64,000 nt of DNA from an uncultured Methanomassiliicoccus sp. (GTDB taxonomy: Archaea > Thermoplasmatota > Thermoplasmata > Methanomassiliicoccales > Methanomassiliicoccaceae), in assembly GCA_905203995.1 (NCBI GenBank), contig CAJKXZ010000002.1, positions 1 through 64,000 of the forward strand, read 5' to 3'. How positions within the stretch are numbered: the stretch's first letter is position 1; every line of letters starts with the position of its first letter. The position numbers and the translations under genes are program-made. Under the pieces are notes generated by a model that was given only the letters and a program-made list of their open reading frames with translations, was not told the origin of the DNA and searched no databases. Shown here in pieces: positions 1-8,999 of the stretch.

Positions 1-213
1 TATAAATTTTAACTATTAATACAGAATAAAATAAGTTTTTAATAAAAAAACTATCAATTATCAGGTACTTCATAAATGATATCCAAATTCATATAGAATT
101 CTAGGTATGGCTGTTTCAAAACCATGAGTCGTTTACACTCTGATGTGGCTGCATAAACATCTGCCACCGAACAAGGTTTTTATTTATTGCCAAGTGGAGA
201 TCGATTATATGCC

Positions 214-735
214 TTAGCTTTCTTCGTGTTCTTTTAAGCAAGAAACAACGTCGTCAAGAGGTACATCCATTCTAACCGCTGTTTCTTCGGCTGATAGTCC
301 TTGCTTTATAAAACGGAGAACGACTGCATCTAATTTTTCTCCAACTTCGATGATGTGTTTGTCAGGATCATAAAATCGAACAACGCGTTGTCCCCAGCGA
401 TGTTCAAACAATTCATGAACATAGCAGATTTCAAGGGATTTGAGATGATTGCAAAATGCATCCATGTCATCTTCTTCAAAATAAAGTTCTCCGGCATTGT
501 TTGATAAAATAACTTTGTCGGTTTTGATAAAAGATTTCCAAGTATCAAGTGTTTGCAAAATGATCCCCCCATCTAAGGTAACGTTTGCACCAAAATCATT
601 AACAACCTTTAATCCCAAAATATCATTGTAAAACTGTTTGCTTATTGCCATATTAGAAACTGCGATCAAGGTGCCGACGTACTTCATTTCATCATCCCAG
701 CTACTCACGATATAATGTTTGATAGTGCTTAGCAT
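214..735 (-). CDS. VOC (glyoxalase-like) family protein
   Basis: The protein has the vicinal-oxygen-chelate pattern: a beta-alpha start (KYVGTLIAVSNMAISKQFY, then DILGLKVV), a central GGIILQ strand and a closing strand RFYDPDKHIIEVGE. The last ~45 residues are helical and resemble a small helix-turn-helix (LSAEETAVRMDVPLDDVV), which is not part of the VOC fold. VOC proteins include glyoxalases, dioxygenases and antibiotic-binding proteins; the substrate here cannot be read. The first ATG (735) has no Shine-Dalgarno sequence. The ATG at residue 17 (position 687) starts exactly where VOC proteins usually begin and is the likelier start. The gene is monocistronic, and the 213 bases to its right-hand contig edge (1-213) hold no recognisable feature. 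Confidence 0.7.
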   Translation of the reverse strand: MLSTIKHYIVSSWDDEMKYVGTLIAVSNMAISKQFYNDILGLKVVNDFGANVTLDGGIILQTLDTWKSFIKTDKVILSNNAGELYFEEDDMDAFCNHLKSLEICYVHELFEHRWGQRVVRFYDPDKHIIEVGEKLDAVVLRFIKQGLSAEETAVRMDVPLDDVVSCLKEHEES

Positions 736-833
736 TTTTGCATACTTTTTAAAAAGATCATAAAATGATGATAATCACTAAAACAAGTCAATACGCAATA
801 TCTAAAAATTGTAAAAGAAAGAGAACTAGTTAG

Positions 834-907
834 TGCCGAGGGTGGGCTTTGAACCCACGACCTATGGATTATGAGTCCATCGCTCTACCAGGCTGAGCCA
901 CCTCGGC
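834..907 (-). tRNA. tRNA-Met (anticodon CAT), elongator type
   Basis: Read on the minus strand, a 7-bp acceptor stem GCCGAGG/CCTCGGC closes a cloverleaf with D-arm GCTC...GAGC, anticodon stem-loop ATGGA-CTCATAA-TCCAT (anticodon CAT) and a T-arm around GGTTCAAA. The A-stem and D-arm match archaeal elongator tRNA-Met rather than the initiator, which starts AGC and has three G-C pairs in the anticodon stem. A tRNA-Ile2 with modified CAT is less likely. CCA is not encoded. It lies 18 bases downstream of the S3Ae stop, possibly on the same transcript. Confidence 0.93.
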
Positions 908-925
908 ACGGTTTAGTGTTAGGTT

Positions 926-1711
926 TTAGTTTTCTTCAGCGGGAGCTTCTTCTTCAGCTTCTTCCGCGATTTCTTCAGATTCGGCCTCTTCAGCAACAGC
1001 TTCTTCAGCGGGTGCTTCTTCAGAGACTTCCTCTTCTGGTTCAGATTCTTCAGGTTCAGCAGCGGCTGTTTCCTGTCCAATCTGCTCCTGGATGCTTAAT
1101 TCGTTTTCATCAGGAGTTCCAGCTTTGATGACTTCTGATTTTCTGATTTCGATCCTCTTGATCGGGATGATTACTTTCACAGCGTTGGAAAGATCCCTTG
1201 AAAGATCGCCAGAGATGATCGCTTTAACGAGATCAGAGACAGACATTTCAGCAGCCATGGTGTTAAGGGTCTCAGTGAGGATGTTCCTTACCGCGGTTTC
1301 CTGAGCAGCCTGAATACGCTGTTCGGTGATGCTCATTGGTTTGATACGGACAACAAAGTTATCCTTGGTGCGAACATCAACAACATGGTCGGTCTTGGTT
1401 CTCTTTCTTCTGGTTAATCTGCGAACGTAGTCGCTGGTGAGTTCGTGGCCGACAAATGCGGTGTGGGCTTCAAAGCCGTTGACATCGTCAACTCTAAAAC
1501 GCATTTTGATGTGCATTTTTGAGAAATCACCAGTTAATTCATGTACAGTTACTTCGATATTTCTTCCAATAAGCGAGGCGGGATCAGCGCTAGGAGTCTC
1601 TCCGAGTTCAACCTGGTTGAACATACGAGGAGCGTAGAGTTTGTACCACTCTTTTGCCTTCCACTTGTCCTTCACCTTTCGCGCCGCGGCCTTGCCTTTC
1701 TTAACAGCCAT
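926..1711 (-). CDS. rps3ae: 30S ribosomal protein S3Ae (eS1)
   Basis: 261 residues starting MAVKKGKAAARKVKDKWK, a typical lysine-rich eS1 N-terminus; motifs such as RRLTRRKRTKTDHV and PIKRIEIRKSE match the family. It is a small-subunit protein near the mRNA exit. An upstream in-frame ATG would add 14 residues, but GGAGG sits 8 bases before the ATG at 1711, which fixes the start. After about residue 195 the protein ends in a low-complexity tail of Glu/Ala (about 65 residues, dozens of acidic residues and no Lys/Arg near the end), longer than in most family members. Such tails occur in several archaeal ribosomal proteins; the role is unknown. tRNA-Met follows directly. Confidence 0.93.
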   Translation of the reverse strand: MAVKKGKAAARKVKDKWKAKEWYKLYAPRMFNQVELGETPSADPASLIGRNIEVTVHELTGDFSKMHIKMRFRVDDVNGFEAHTAFVGHELTSDYVRRLTRRKRTKTDHVVDVRTKDNFVVRIKPMSITEQRIQAAQETAVRNILTETLNTMAAEMSVSDLVKAIISGDLSRDLSNAVKVIIPIKRIEIRKSEVIKAGTPDENELSIQEQIGQETAAAEPEESEPEEEVSEEAPAEEAVAEEAESEEIAEEAEEEAPAEEN

Positions 1712-1810
1712 TATATTGCCTCCACATTGGCGGCAGACCCCGCAGCAATTCAAAGGAACTACGGCACTTCTGCCAGATTAAATGAGATAACTTAGGCATG
1801 TACCGCTCAT

Positions 1811-1818
1811 ATTTAAAA
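1811..1818 (-). promoter_or_regulatory. TATA box for rps3ae
   Basis: On the minus strand the run TTTTAAAT lies about 100 bases upstream of the S3Ae start. A transcription start ~25 bases downstream (near 1787) would leave a leader of about 75 nt containing the GGAGG site. Called by sequence resemblance and position only. Confidence 0.4.
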
Positions 1819-1916
1819 GTTGCTATAGATGCTTACTTGATTTTTAACGGTTTAAAAGAGCCAGTAATAGAAAAAAGTGAAAGGAAGGGGTTTGTTTGCA
1901 AGAATTTTGAACTCGC

Positions 1917-3320
1917 TTAGAGTTCGTAGTTCTTGGGGTTGAAGGCAGGAACATCCTTGTACTCTTTGAGAGCCCAGTCGACGAATTTGCCTTCCTCGTC
2001 GGGCAGAGAGTTGAGATCGGTGATGATCTTGTTGAGGGTGTCTTTTTCCTGCTTGTTGAGTTTCAGTTTACCCTTGTTGTTAGAGTCTCTGATTAACTCA
2101 GCTGCTTTGAGACCAGCGGCTTTGGCCCTGAGGTAGTAGCTGTCGCCTGCCTCGATGATGGCTTCTCCGATCTTGTAAGCGTTGTCGTAAGCGAGGATGT
2201 AAGGTTCTGCACCTCTGAATCTGTCAGAAGCGGTGTAGATGTCCCTGAGGACTTTGTCCTGTTTCATCTGCTTAGCAGCGTTCATTAAAGCAGCTTCGTA
2301 ACCGATGACACCGAGCCAGCACTGGACAGATGAACCGCCGAATTCTGGGTGGTATTCAACAGACTCGTTGGACCACAGGTCGCAGGTCTGAGCGATTAAG
2401 TTACCCATTAAGTCAGCGTGGGCATCCTGAGCGCCTTTTCCTTCCTGACAGATTGGGTTACCAGAAATTGCTTTGAGGATAGGTCCTTCGTAACCGCAGT
2501 CTTTGTCAGGTCCGGTAGCACCGCATTCGATAGCAACCAGGGTTCTGGCGGAAGCGATAGCACGGGTAACGGCAGAGAAGGTTTTTGGCACATCTTTGTC
2601 GAGGTAACCGCCAGCCATGAACATAGCAGTGTTGGCACCAGCGCAGTTGGTATCGCCACCAGCGATGACTTTCTTTCTCTTAGCGAGGTCAACGATCTGG
2701 GTCCAGAGCCATTCCATATCAATGGATCCGAGGTAACCGATACCGAAGAGCCATCCTCTGATATCCTGACGGACAACAGCGAAGTCGGAGATTTCTTTTC
2801 CACCGACAGATTCAATGGAGATAACATCAGCGCCAGCGTCAGCAGCAACTTCGAAAGACTCGATCATCTTTTCGGGGTAGCTGTGCATTTTGTCCTGTCC
2901 GAATCTCATTCCCTGTTCGTGGAGACGAGAGTCAGCGCAGGTGTGCCTGACAGCGCAAGCGATACCGTACTGGTCGTGGAATTTCTCAATAACTGCTTTC
3001 TGTCCAGCAACGACGGGCTTGGCGAATTTCTCAGGTTCATTGCTCATCTGGAAGATCCATTCGTTTTCCAGCTGAACGGAGGGGAAACCGAGAGTTACTG
3101 CCCTGTTCATGATGTCAGTTGCAATGTAGTCAACGTATTCCTTGGTTAAGGATTCGGGACTCTTTTCGCTGCCTGGTCTAGGAGCAAAGTTAATTTCAGG
3201 AATGACTGATCCCTGTCCGACTTTAATTCCCAATCCATATGAAATTGGCTTCTTTGCTTCTCCGAAGATCATTTCGTCAGCGGAGGCGTATGCCATTTTA
3301 GTGTATTTTGTAGTAGCCAT
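1917..3320 (-). CDS. mtaB: methanol:corrinoid methyltransferase MtaB
   Basis: 467 residues, the usual MtaB length. MtaB transfers the methyl group of methanol to the corrinoid on MtaC, the first step of methylotrophic methanogenesis. The zinc ligands known from Methanosarcina barkeri MtaB (Glu164, Cys220, Cys269) map with a constant +6 shift to E170 (in VISIESVGG), C226 (in GGDTNCAGAN) and C275 (in DKDCGYEGP), so the enzyme should be active. It is a zinc enzyme and contains no in-frame TAG, so no pyrrolysine is needed. It lies 15 bases after mtaC, and a GAGGTGATT ribosome-binding site between them decides the start at 3320. Codon choice is that of a highly expressed gene (GGT, GAG, AAG, CTG prominent). 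Confidence 0.97.
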   Translation of the reverse strand: MATTKYTKMAYASADEMIFGEAKKPISYGLGIKVGQGSVIPEINFAPRPGSEKSPESLTKEYVDYIATDIMNRAVTLGFPSVQLENEWIFQMSNEPEKFAKPVVAGQKAVIEKFHDQYGIACAVRHTCADSRLHEQGMRFGQDKMHSYPEKMIESFEVAADAGADVISIESVGGKEISDFAVVRQDIRGWLFGIGYLGSIDMEWLWTQIVDLAKRKKVIAGGDTNCAGANTAMFMAGGYLDKDVPKTFSAVTRAIASARTLVAIECGATGPDKDCGYEGPILKAISGNPICQEGKGAQDAHADLMGNLIAQTCDLWSNESVEYHPEFGGSSVQCWLGVIGYEAALMNAAKQMKQDKVLRDIYTASDRFRGAEPYILAYDNAYKIGEAIIEAGDSYYLRAKAAGLKAAELIRDSNNKGKLKLNKQEKDTLNKIITDLNSLPDEEGKFVDWALKEYKDVPAFNPKNYEL

Positions 3321-3335
3321 TTTTAATCACCTCAT

Positions 3336-4124
3336 TCATGCCTTTCCATTAATAATGTCATCCCAGTTGGATCTGATTTTCTTCCAGTCCCAGCCTTCGA
3401 TTGCTTTGTTAGCAAGTCCAGGTCCTTCAGCAGCTTTGGCGCTGTAGATACCCATATCGTAAGACTCGACGTATTCTCTGTTTACTGCACCGCCGGCGCA
3501 GATGAAAGGTAACTCGACTCCAACTTCCTTCAGTCTGCTGGAAATTCTTGAGAAAGCAGACATGGTGGTAGTCATTAAGGCAGTTCCAGTAAGTACATCT
3601 GGTTTCTGTTTCTGAACTTCATCAACTACAGTGTCAACAAGGATGTCTTTTCCAAGATCTACTACATTGAATCCATTGGATTTGAGAAGAACGGCAGCGA
3701 TATTCTTTCCGATATCGTGGGGATCTCCTTCAGCAGCGTGCATCATTACTACGCCTTTGTATTTTCTTTCGCCACTTAAAGCGGCCTCGGCAACTTTGGT
3801 TCCACGGGTCATGGCGTCAGAGGCGACCATTACGTGTGGTAAGTAGTAGATACCGCGTCCATATAATTCAGCAACAATATCCATTCCGGCGAGGAGACCT
3901 TTCTCGATGATTTCTTCAGCACTGAGGGTTTCGAGTGCTTCGCTAACGTGCTTCTCGATGTCCTTAGACTTGAGATTCATAACGTCCTGCGCAATCTGCT
4001 TTAAGAAAGGATTCTCAGGGAGGTATTGTTTTGCAATGTCTTCCGGCTTCTCACTTGATTCGACGACAATGTCGTACCTAATCAAGATTTTATCAGCATT
4101 TACTGCATCAAAATCTAAACTCAT
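3336..4124 (-). CDS. mtaC: methanol corrinoid protein MtaC
   Basis: 262 residues. N-terminal four-helix cap (about residues 35-120, EEIIEKGLLAGMDIVAELY) followed by the cobalamin-binding Rossmann domain with the DxHxxG motif at 134-139 (DPHDIG); H136 is the lower axial cobalt ligand. The later GTALMTTTM and ICAGGAV stretches contact the nucleotide tail in this family. MtaC accepts methyl from MtaB and hands it to MtaA, which is not in this window. First gene of the mtaC-mtaB operon; GGAGTGA precedes the ATG at 4124. The residues between 10 and 30 (IRYDIVVESSEK) form a short N-terminal extension often seen in MtaC. Confidence 0.97.
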   Translation of the reverse strand: MSLDFDAVNADKILIRYDIVVESSEKPEDIAKQYLPENPFLKQIAQDVMNLKSKDIEKHVSEALETLSAEEIIEKGLLAGMDIVAELYGRGIYYLPHVMVASDAMTRGTKVAEAALSGERKYKGVVMMHAAEGDPHDIGKNIAAVLLKSNGFNVVDLGKDILVDTVVDEVQKQKPDVLTGTALMTTTMSAFSRISSRLKEVGVELPFICAGGAVNREYVESYDMGIYSAKAAEGPGLANKAIEGWDWKKIRSNWDDIINGKA

Positions 4125-4234
4125 TTACTCACTCCTTGATAGCGAGTTTTGGTTTGTTTCGGTCTTGCTCGCGTATCAAATATACAGTCATATCGATGAC
4201 TCCAATATACTTTGCGGTGGATTTTTTAGAAAAA

Positions 4235-4242
4235 TATTTATA
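4235..4242 (-). promoter_or_regulatory. TATA box of the mtaCB operon
   Basis: On the minus strand TATAAATA within TGTATAAATATTT is a consensus archaeal TATA box. It lies ~110 bases before mtaC, so transcription would start near 4210 and leave a leader of about 85 nt with the GGAGTGA site at its end. The remaining bases to 4413 are AT-rich with no feature I can name. Confidence 0.6.
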
Positions 4243-4413
4243 CACTAGCCATCGGGCGGTTGGTACATCCATCCAGTGAAACAAATTTTCACAATATATA
4301 ATAAATCAACAATAGAATAACCTTGTAAAATCCTTAAAAATCGATATTAACCCCTAATAGTTTTAACAATAAAATTTTAACTGAAAAATAAAAAAGTAAA
4401 GCTCTTAACGGCC

Positions 4414-5568
4414 TTACATATAGCAAGTTAAGAGCTCGTTTTTCATACGAATGTTAGAAAATTCAAAGAGAGACGGCAATTCTAATTTTTGAAAAGGCTG
4501 CGGCAGTTGGAGAATTGTTTGCGAGTCATTGACGGTATGAGAGTCGTAGCTATCCGAGGTATCTATGCTCGAACCGGAGATCCGATAGGTGTAATGATAC
4601 ATGTTATAGTAAGTATTGAGAAAATCACCGCTGCCGGTATCCGTTGCTAAATGAAACATACGCGAAGTGTGTGCTAAAAAGACATCGTTAACTACATCAA
4701 CGGTAGCCTTAGAACCGCCTTCGGTAGTAGGGACATAGACCTGTGCCCAGACATGATTTACCCAGGTGTCTTTATGCGAACTGTACAAAGCACCCATTTC
4801 CAGCCAGGCTGGTACCCCTGCGGCCCGTGCTAATGAACAAAACAGCACCGACTGATCATCACAGTCACCCCGTTTACTTTGCAGCAGTTGTAAAGCCGTC
4901 TGCGGAATGCCGCCGTATTCTTGGTAACGGATATTGCGATCAATCCATTCATAGATTAATTTGAGAATCTCGTAGACGTTGGTTTCTTCACCAACGATCT
5001 TATCAGCCAGAGCTTTGACTTCTCCGCCAGTATAGATCACATAACCGTTATTCCAACCGTTAACATTAGGAATCCATTCACTGCCGTTACCGTCTTCCGC
5101 CAGAAGATAAGGTTTCAGCTCGCTGAGAGCACCGTCAAGATTCTGCTGGATATATTCTACGGAAAGGGAGTTCGTTTCATCAATGTCCCAGACATAGGAA
5201 TAACACTCAACATCGTAAGAGATCGTTACAGTATGCGTTCCTGTACCACTACCATTCCACCTTATCCAATCAAGTCCGTGTTTAGAGAATTGTTCATGGT
5301 TGTTGAGAGTCTGCTGCGAATTTACTTTCTGCAGCGTAATGCCGTCAACCACATAGTCTTCAACTTGCGGAATAGTGACCGAATAGGTCATTCCTTCATA
5401 AGGTAAAGTAACCGCAATGTTGCGATCCATGGTATATTGTGCTTCCTGCGGATATTTTCCCGGCGGATCGACAACATAATTCAAAACACTATGACCCATG
5501 GGGGTGAAAAGCAAAGACACAGCTATGAGAACCACAGCAATGCCTGCAAGGGCTTTTCCAATACCCAT
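4414..5568 (-). CDS. secreted/membrane-anchored transglutaminase-like protein
   Basis: 384 residues. Residues 7-26 form one hydrophobic segment (signal peptide or anchor), so most of the protein is outside the cell. The transglutaminase/protease core lies at about 190-300 with the catalytic triad visible: C236 in RGDCDDQS, H272 in NHVWAQVY and an aspartate at 291 or 295 (DVVND). RGDC-type cores in archaea are usually cysteine peptidases or peptide-modifying enzymes rather than crosslinking transglutaminases. The region 45-180 looks like an extracytoplasmic beta domain (many Thr/Val/Tyr). It sits 27 bases behind the PrsW-like membrane protein, so the two probably act together. Exact substrate unknown. 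Confidence 0.75.
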   Translation of the reverse strand: MGIGKALAGIAVVLIAVSLLFTPMGHSVLNYVVDPPGKYPQEAQYTMDRNIAVTLPYEGMTYSVTIPQVEDYVVDGITLQKVNSQQTLNNHEQFSKHGLDWIRWNGSGTGTHTVTISYDVECYSYVWDIDETNSLSVEYIQQNLDGALSELKPYLLAEDGNGSEWIPNVNGWNNGYVIYTGGEVKALADKIVGEETNVYEILKLIYEWIDRNIRYQEYGGIPQTALQLLQSKRGDCDDQSVLFCSLARAAGVPAWLEMGALYSSHKDTWVNHVWAQVYVPTTEGGSKATVDVVNDVFLAHTSRMFHLATDTGSGDFLNTYYNMYHYTYRISGSSIDTSDSYDSHTVNDSQTILQLPQPFQKLELPSLFEFSNIRMKNELLTCYM

Positions 5569-5595
5569 GCAGAGTCAAAGTTGAGGTGCTCAGTA

Positions 5596-6321
5596 TTAAC
5601 TCTTCTGCTCTTTACGCTCACGGCGCTCTTTCCTTGCTGTTTGCTTGGCAAGATGGCGTAAAGCTTCTTTGATGTACGCCGGGAAGATCTTGTTAAAGAG
5701 ATAGTAATAATAGGCGACAACAAAGACTATCGAGAGGGCGTAAAGCGCATAACCGACGATGTCAAAGCCACCAGTGGTTAGTTTGTAACCAAGGAGGAAG
5801 ACCGCCAGATGAATGACCACCGCCTGGGCAAAGTAGGACCACATGCGTCCACGGGCTGCTCCAATACCGATGGTTACGGAAGTGGAGATGGTTAACAGTG
5901 CCGTCTGGATGGTGATCATCAGCATAATCGCAAGGGAGGCAAATTCAATGTTGGAAGTGGACATCCCCGCAATCGCGGCATTCATCGTTCCGAAGGCAAT
6001 GGCCGCCGCCATACCTGCGCCTAAACCAAAGGCGTAGAAGGGCGTATCCGCTTTGAGCTGGAAACGACGGAGGTTAAGAATCACTAACTTAACTAATTCC
6101 TCAATCACGAAGGCTAAGAAAAAGTAAGCTGGAATGAAAATCGATACTGCATAGAGGGCTACTCCGACAAAAATACCAACAGCAAACATGCCGAAGAAAG
6201 TCGGGTCACTGAAATAGGGCTTCTCAACTTTCGGATACGTATAATTACGTAAAGAAATAAACATGAGCGCCACAGGCGGTGCAAAGCCGATCAGGGCTGC
6301 AAGCATCGATATGAAGTTCAT
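5596..6321 (-). CDS. PrsW-like polytopic membrane protein (putative intramembrane protease)
   Basis: 241 residues with about seven hydrophobic segments and a basic C-terminal tail (KQTARKERRERKEQKS). The PrsW/CAAX-protease-like signature is present: adjacent glutamates E74-E75 followed by K78 (VIEELVKL), a second motif in the Gly/Ala-rich segment FYAFGLGAGMAAAIAFG, and a histidine in VIHLAVF. These residues line the active site of this glutamate protease superfamily; some members are non-proteolytic. First gene of a probable two-gene operon with the transglutaminase-like protein, suggesting membrane-protein processing. The superfamily assignment is moderate; YhfC-like proteins are an alternative. 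Confidence 0.6.
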   Translation of the reverse strand: MNFISMLAALIGFAPPVALMFISLRNYTYPKVEKPYFSDPTFFGMFAVGIFVGVALYAVSIFIPAYFFLAFVIEELVKLVILNLRRFQLKADTPFYAFGLGAGMAAAIAFGTMNAAIAGMSTSNIEFASLAIMLMITIQTALLTISTSVTIGIGAARGRMWSYFAQAVVIHLAVFLLGYKLTTGGFDIVGYALYALSIVFVVAYYYYLFNKIFPAYIKEALRHLAKQTARKERRERKEQKS

Positions 6322-6371
6322 CTGCGCCCACCGACGATGTTTCTCTATTTAGTTCTTTGCGATTTTATTTG

Positions 6372-8252
6372 TTAAGCGACCAATTTGTCATAATAGTGCG
6401 CGACTACACAAGCAGCAGCACATTTTCCACAGTGAGTACAGCGTTGGTCATTTATTTCGACATGGCCGTTGGTAAACTTGATCGCCCGGCTTGGACAGTT
6501 TTTCACACAGATCCCGCAGTCCGTGCATAACTGGGCCCGCAAAACTGCTTTTGCACCATTTTCAAAAAGTTTCTCAGCTTCAGCCTGCGTTGGTGCCGTC
6601 GCCACGATTTGTCCGCCGCCGAAAACCTTGAGGGTGCCGCCTTTGACTTTTACCAGAGCAATATCGTATTCTGGAGAATACTTCACGGCGCCGACCGTCT
6701 TCAGCATCTCCGCCGTCATGGCAAAACCATGCTCACAAGGAGCAGTGAGAATGCCTTCGGCGGAATAGCCGCCCATTACACAAGGCGAGACACCTTTTAC
6801 CCATTTGAGATTGAGCGCCTCAGCATTCATCGCCGGTGGTTTAATCTTCAATTCTTCGGCGATTTTAATCATCTTTTTTGGCAAAGCTTTCCAGCGCCAG
6901 AAGCCGTATTTAATGAAGTTTTCCCCATCTTTGCCGGCCCAGCTCAGCAGATAGGCATTCCAGGCTTTATGCAGTTCAGGATGGATTTTACTAGTGTTTT
7001 TCCATTCTGACTCTAAACACGAAGGGCAGAGATAACAGCCGATGCGTTCAAAATCTTCCTCATAAAGCGGATTGTAGCCGAGATCTTTCCACCAGATGTA
7101 ACCCCAGACGTCCACAGCCCGCCAGTTGCGGATAGGGTTGAGTATCGTCTGATTAGGAACGAAGGGATTCTTAGCCACAAAAGTCAGATTGGAACGGGCG
7201 AATGATTCGAAAATTCTGTTACCTTCAACCGTGACCGTTCCGTGGGGGAAATTGCGCTCAATCAGCGAAGTAAGCGGTGCCAGTTTACAAACTTTACAGC
7301 ACCAGCGGAAATCTTTAGCTGGGGGGCCAAAATTATCAATCTGTTCCTGAAAAGCATTGCCGGCATCAGCGATCAGCAAGCGCTCATGGCGGCTTTTAGC
7401 AAAGGCGTTGACGAAGGAGACAGTCTCAGGAAATTCCAAGCCCGTATTGACAAACATCAGTGAAAATTTCTTACCGGTTTTGGCCAGCAGCCCGTAAGCC
7501 GCCAGAGAATCTTTGCCACCGGAAAAAGACAAGGTGACGGGCAGATCAGTATTGTTAATGAAGGATTTGAGATCGGAAACACCGTTCGATTCTAAGTTTT
7601 TAAAGTACTCTTTGTTGGCATTGACAAAACCAGTCCAGGAAGATTTGCGGTTGGAAACTTCTAAAGTTCCTTTGCCGACATCACGGATGCCGATCGCTTT
7701 CTCAGCTGCCAGACAAGCCTGGCTGTTGACTTTGGCGACGGCGCTGCAGATCATGGTTCCGGAAGTGACGATCAGCGGGTCACCGTTTTGGAACTCACCT
7801 CGAATTTCTTTGACAAAGCTGCCGGGAATCGTTTTGCCTTTCAGATGTCCGCTGTCTTTAGCAAGGATCACTACCCCTTTAGTCGCGTCAGTTAACAGCA
7901 GCCGGGCACCATCGAGTTTGAGATCCAAAACAAAATCCCGTTTTTTCAGATCATAACGAAGAGTGGCGATCACTCGGCCTTGGACGATGATCTCGTCTGT
8001 CCGGTCTTCACCGGCAGTCTTGTTCAAAAAGACCGTTTTGCCTTTCAAAAATTTATCAGTGCCGAAATAACGGCGGAAGAGGGAAGCAAGCAAGTCATTA
8101 GTTTTCCCCATCGCCGGTCTGATGTCTCCAGGATTAGAGACGGTAAACTCTCTTCCTGTAGAAGAGCATCCGCTGCATTCTTTTCCCAAAATTAGCGTAC
8201 CGCACTGGTCACACCAGCGGAATGCAGTCTTGCCATGCTCGAAATGAGACAT
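6372..8252 (-). CDS. PAPS-reductase-family (adenine nucleotide alpha-hydrolase) protein with zinc ribbon and 2x[4Fe-4S] ferredoxin
   Basis: 626 residues in a modular order: N-terminal zinc ribbon (C14, C17, C26, C29), a PUA-like domain (about 90-200), the PP-loop ATPase domain with SGGKDS at 244-249 and the WRWK/NWRAVDVWGYIW motifs, a CxxCxxC knot (GCYLCPSCLES), and a C-terminal pair of [4Fe-4S] clusters (CTDCGICVKNCP and CTHCGKCAAACV). This architecture is a methanogen-type family; despite the PAPS-reductase name the PUA domain suggests an RNA or sulfur-transfer role rather than sulfate assimilation. That is inference. It stands alone, 36 bases beyond the PrsW-like gene start, and is divergent from the M50 protease. 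Confidence 0.75.
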   Translation of the reverse strand: MSHFEHGKTAFRWCDQCGTLILGKECSGCSSTGREFTVSNPGDIRPAMGKTNDLLASLFRRYFGTDKFLKGKTVFLNKTAGEDRTDEIIVQGRVIATLRYDLKKRDFVLDLKLDGARLLLTDATKGVVILAKDSGHLKGKTIPGSFVKEIRGEFQNGDPLIVTSGTMICSAVAKVNSQACLAAEKAIGIRDVGKGTLEVSNRKSSWTGFVNANKEYFKNLESNGVSDLKSFINNTDLPVTLSFSGGKDSLAAYGLLAKTGKKFSLMFVNTGLEFPETVSFVNAFAKSRHERLLIADAGNAFQEQIDNFGPPAKDFRWCCKVCKLAPLTSLIERNFPHGTVTVEGNRIFESFARSNLTFVAKNPFVPNQTILNPIRNWRAVDVWGYIWWKDLGYNPLYEEDFERIGCYLCPSCLESEWKNTSKIHPELHKAWNAYLLSWAGKDGENFIKYGFWRWKALPKKMIKIAEELKIKPPAMNAEALNLKWVKGVSPCVMGGYSAEGILTAPCEHGFAMTAEMLKTVGAVKYSPEYDIALVKVKGGTLKVFGGGQIVATAPTQAEAEKLFENGAKAVLRAQLCTDCGICVKNCPSRAIKFTNGHVEINDQRCTHCGKCAAACVVAHYYDKLVA

Positions 8253-8321
8253 GGGTGTTGATCAGTGTATTCTACTTCAAAGTTACTGTAGGATCAATAA
8301 CGTTTATACGCTCATTTGTTC

Positions 8322-8999
8322 ATGAGTGAAAGGATGTACGGACCAGAACCTATGCACATCCCTGCTGATTATGGCAAAATCAGGTTTAGTAAGGAAGAAC
8401 TACGCCACATCTTATTTTCCGTAGTAGTTCTGACCATTGCTTTTACCTTAGCCTTTTCAGGGATCATCTATGGAGATCGACATATCATTGGCCTCAGTAC
8501 AGCAGAATATTTCCTATATTATCTGGCTGTCTCCTGTGTAGCTGTATTTAGCGGCTTTTTACTGCACGAGTTGGCCCACAAATTTGTAGCCCAGAAAAAC
8601 GGCGCCTGGGCGGAGTTTAGATCCTATCCGATGGGTTTAGCGATTGCGCTTTTCTTCTCGGTAATGGGCTTTCTCTTTGCTGCTCCCGGTGCAGTATACA
8701 TTCAAGGAATGATTAGTAAAAAACAAAACGGCCACATCAGCATCGCCGGACCGCTGACCAACTTAGTATTCGGTGGTATCTTTATTGCTCTTTCCATGGC
8801 CATCGTTGATAATATCTTACTCAGCTATGGCTGTTATCTAGTAGGTTCCATCAACTTACTGCTGGCAGTCTTTAATCTGCTGCCGGTACCGCCACTGGAT
8901 GGTTATAAAGTACTCAAATGGAACCTGCCAGTTTATATTGTGGTAATGGCAGCCGCCGTGGCTATGGCGGCTGGGATTTACCTTGGCTGGTGGTGGTAA
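8322..8999 (+). CDS. site-2-protease-type (M50) membrane metalloprotease
   Basis: 225 residues, about six membrane segments. The zinc-binding HELAH motif is at 82-86 (LHELAHKF) and the second ligand region is the NLLPVPPLDGYK motif near residue 195, both diagnostic for M50 proteases, which cleave substrates within the membrane. The GPLTNLVFG segment between them is also typical. Starts are ambiguous: TTG at 8316, ATG at 8322, or ATG at 8334. A TATA-like TTTATAC at 8303-8309 would place transcription start near 8332, so a leaderless message from 8334 is possible. It runs up against the convergent FAD oxidase with no gap. Confidence 0.8.
   Translation: MSERMYGPEPMHIPADYGKIRFSKEELRHILFSVVVLTIAFTLAFSGIIYGDRHIIGLSTAEYFLYYLAVSCVAVFSGFLLHELAHKFVAQKNGAWAEFRSYPMGLAIALFFSVMGFLFAAPGAVYIQGMISKKQNGHISIAGPLTNLVFGGIFIALSMAIVDNILLSYGCYLVGSINLLLAVFNLLPVPPLDGYKVLKWNLPVYIVVMAAAVAMAAGIYLGWWW

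Noticed and set aside
871..1128. Leucine/glutamine-rich plus-strand frame
   Set aside because: It is the antisense reading of the Glu/Ala-rich tail of S3Ae, a low-complexity artefact.
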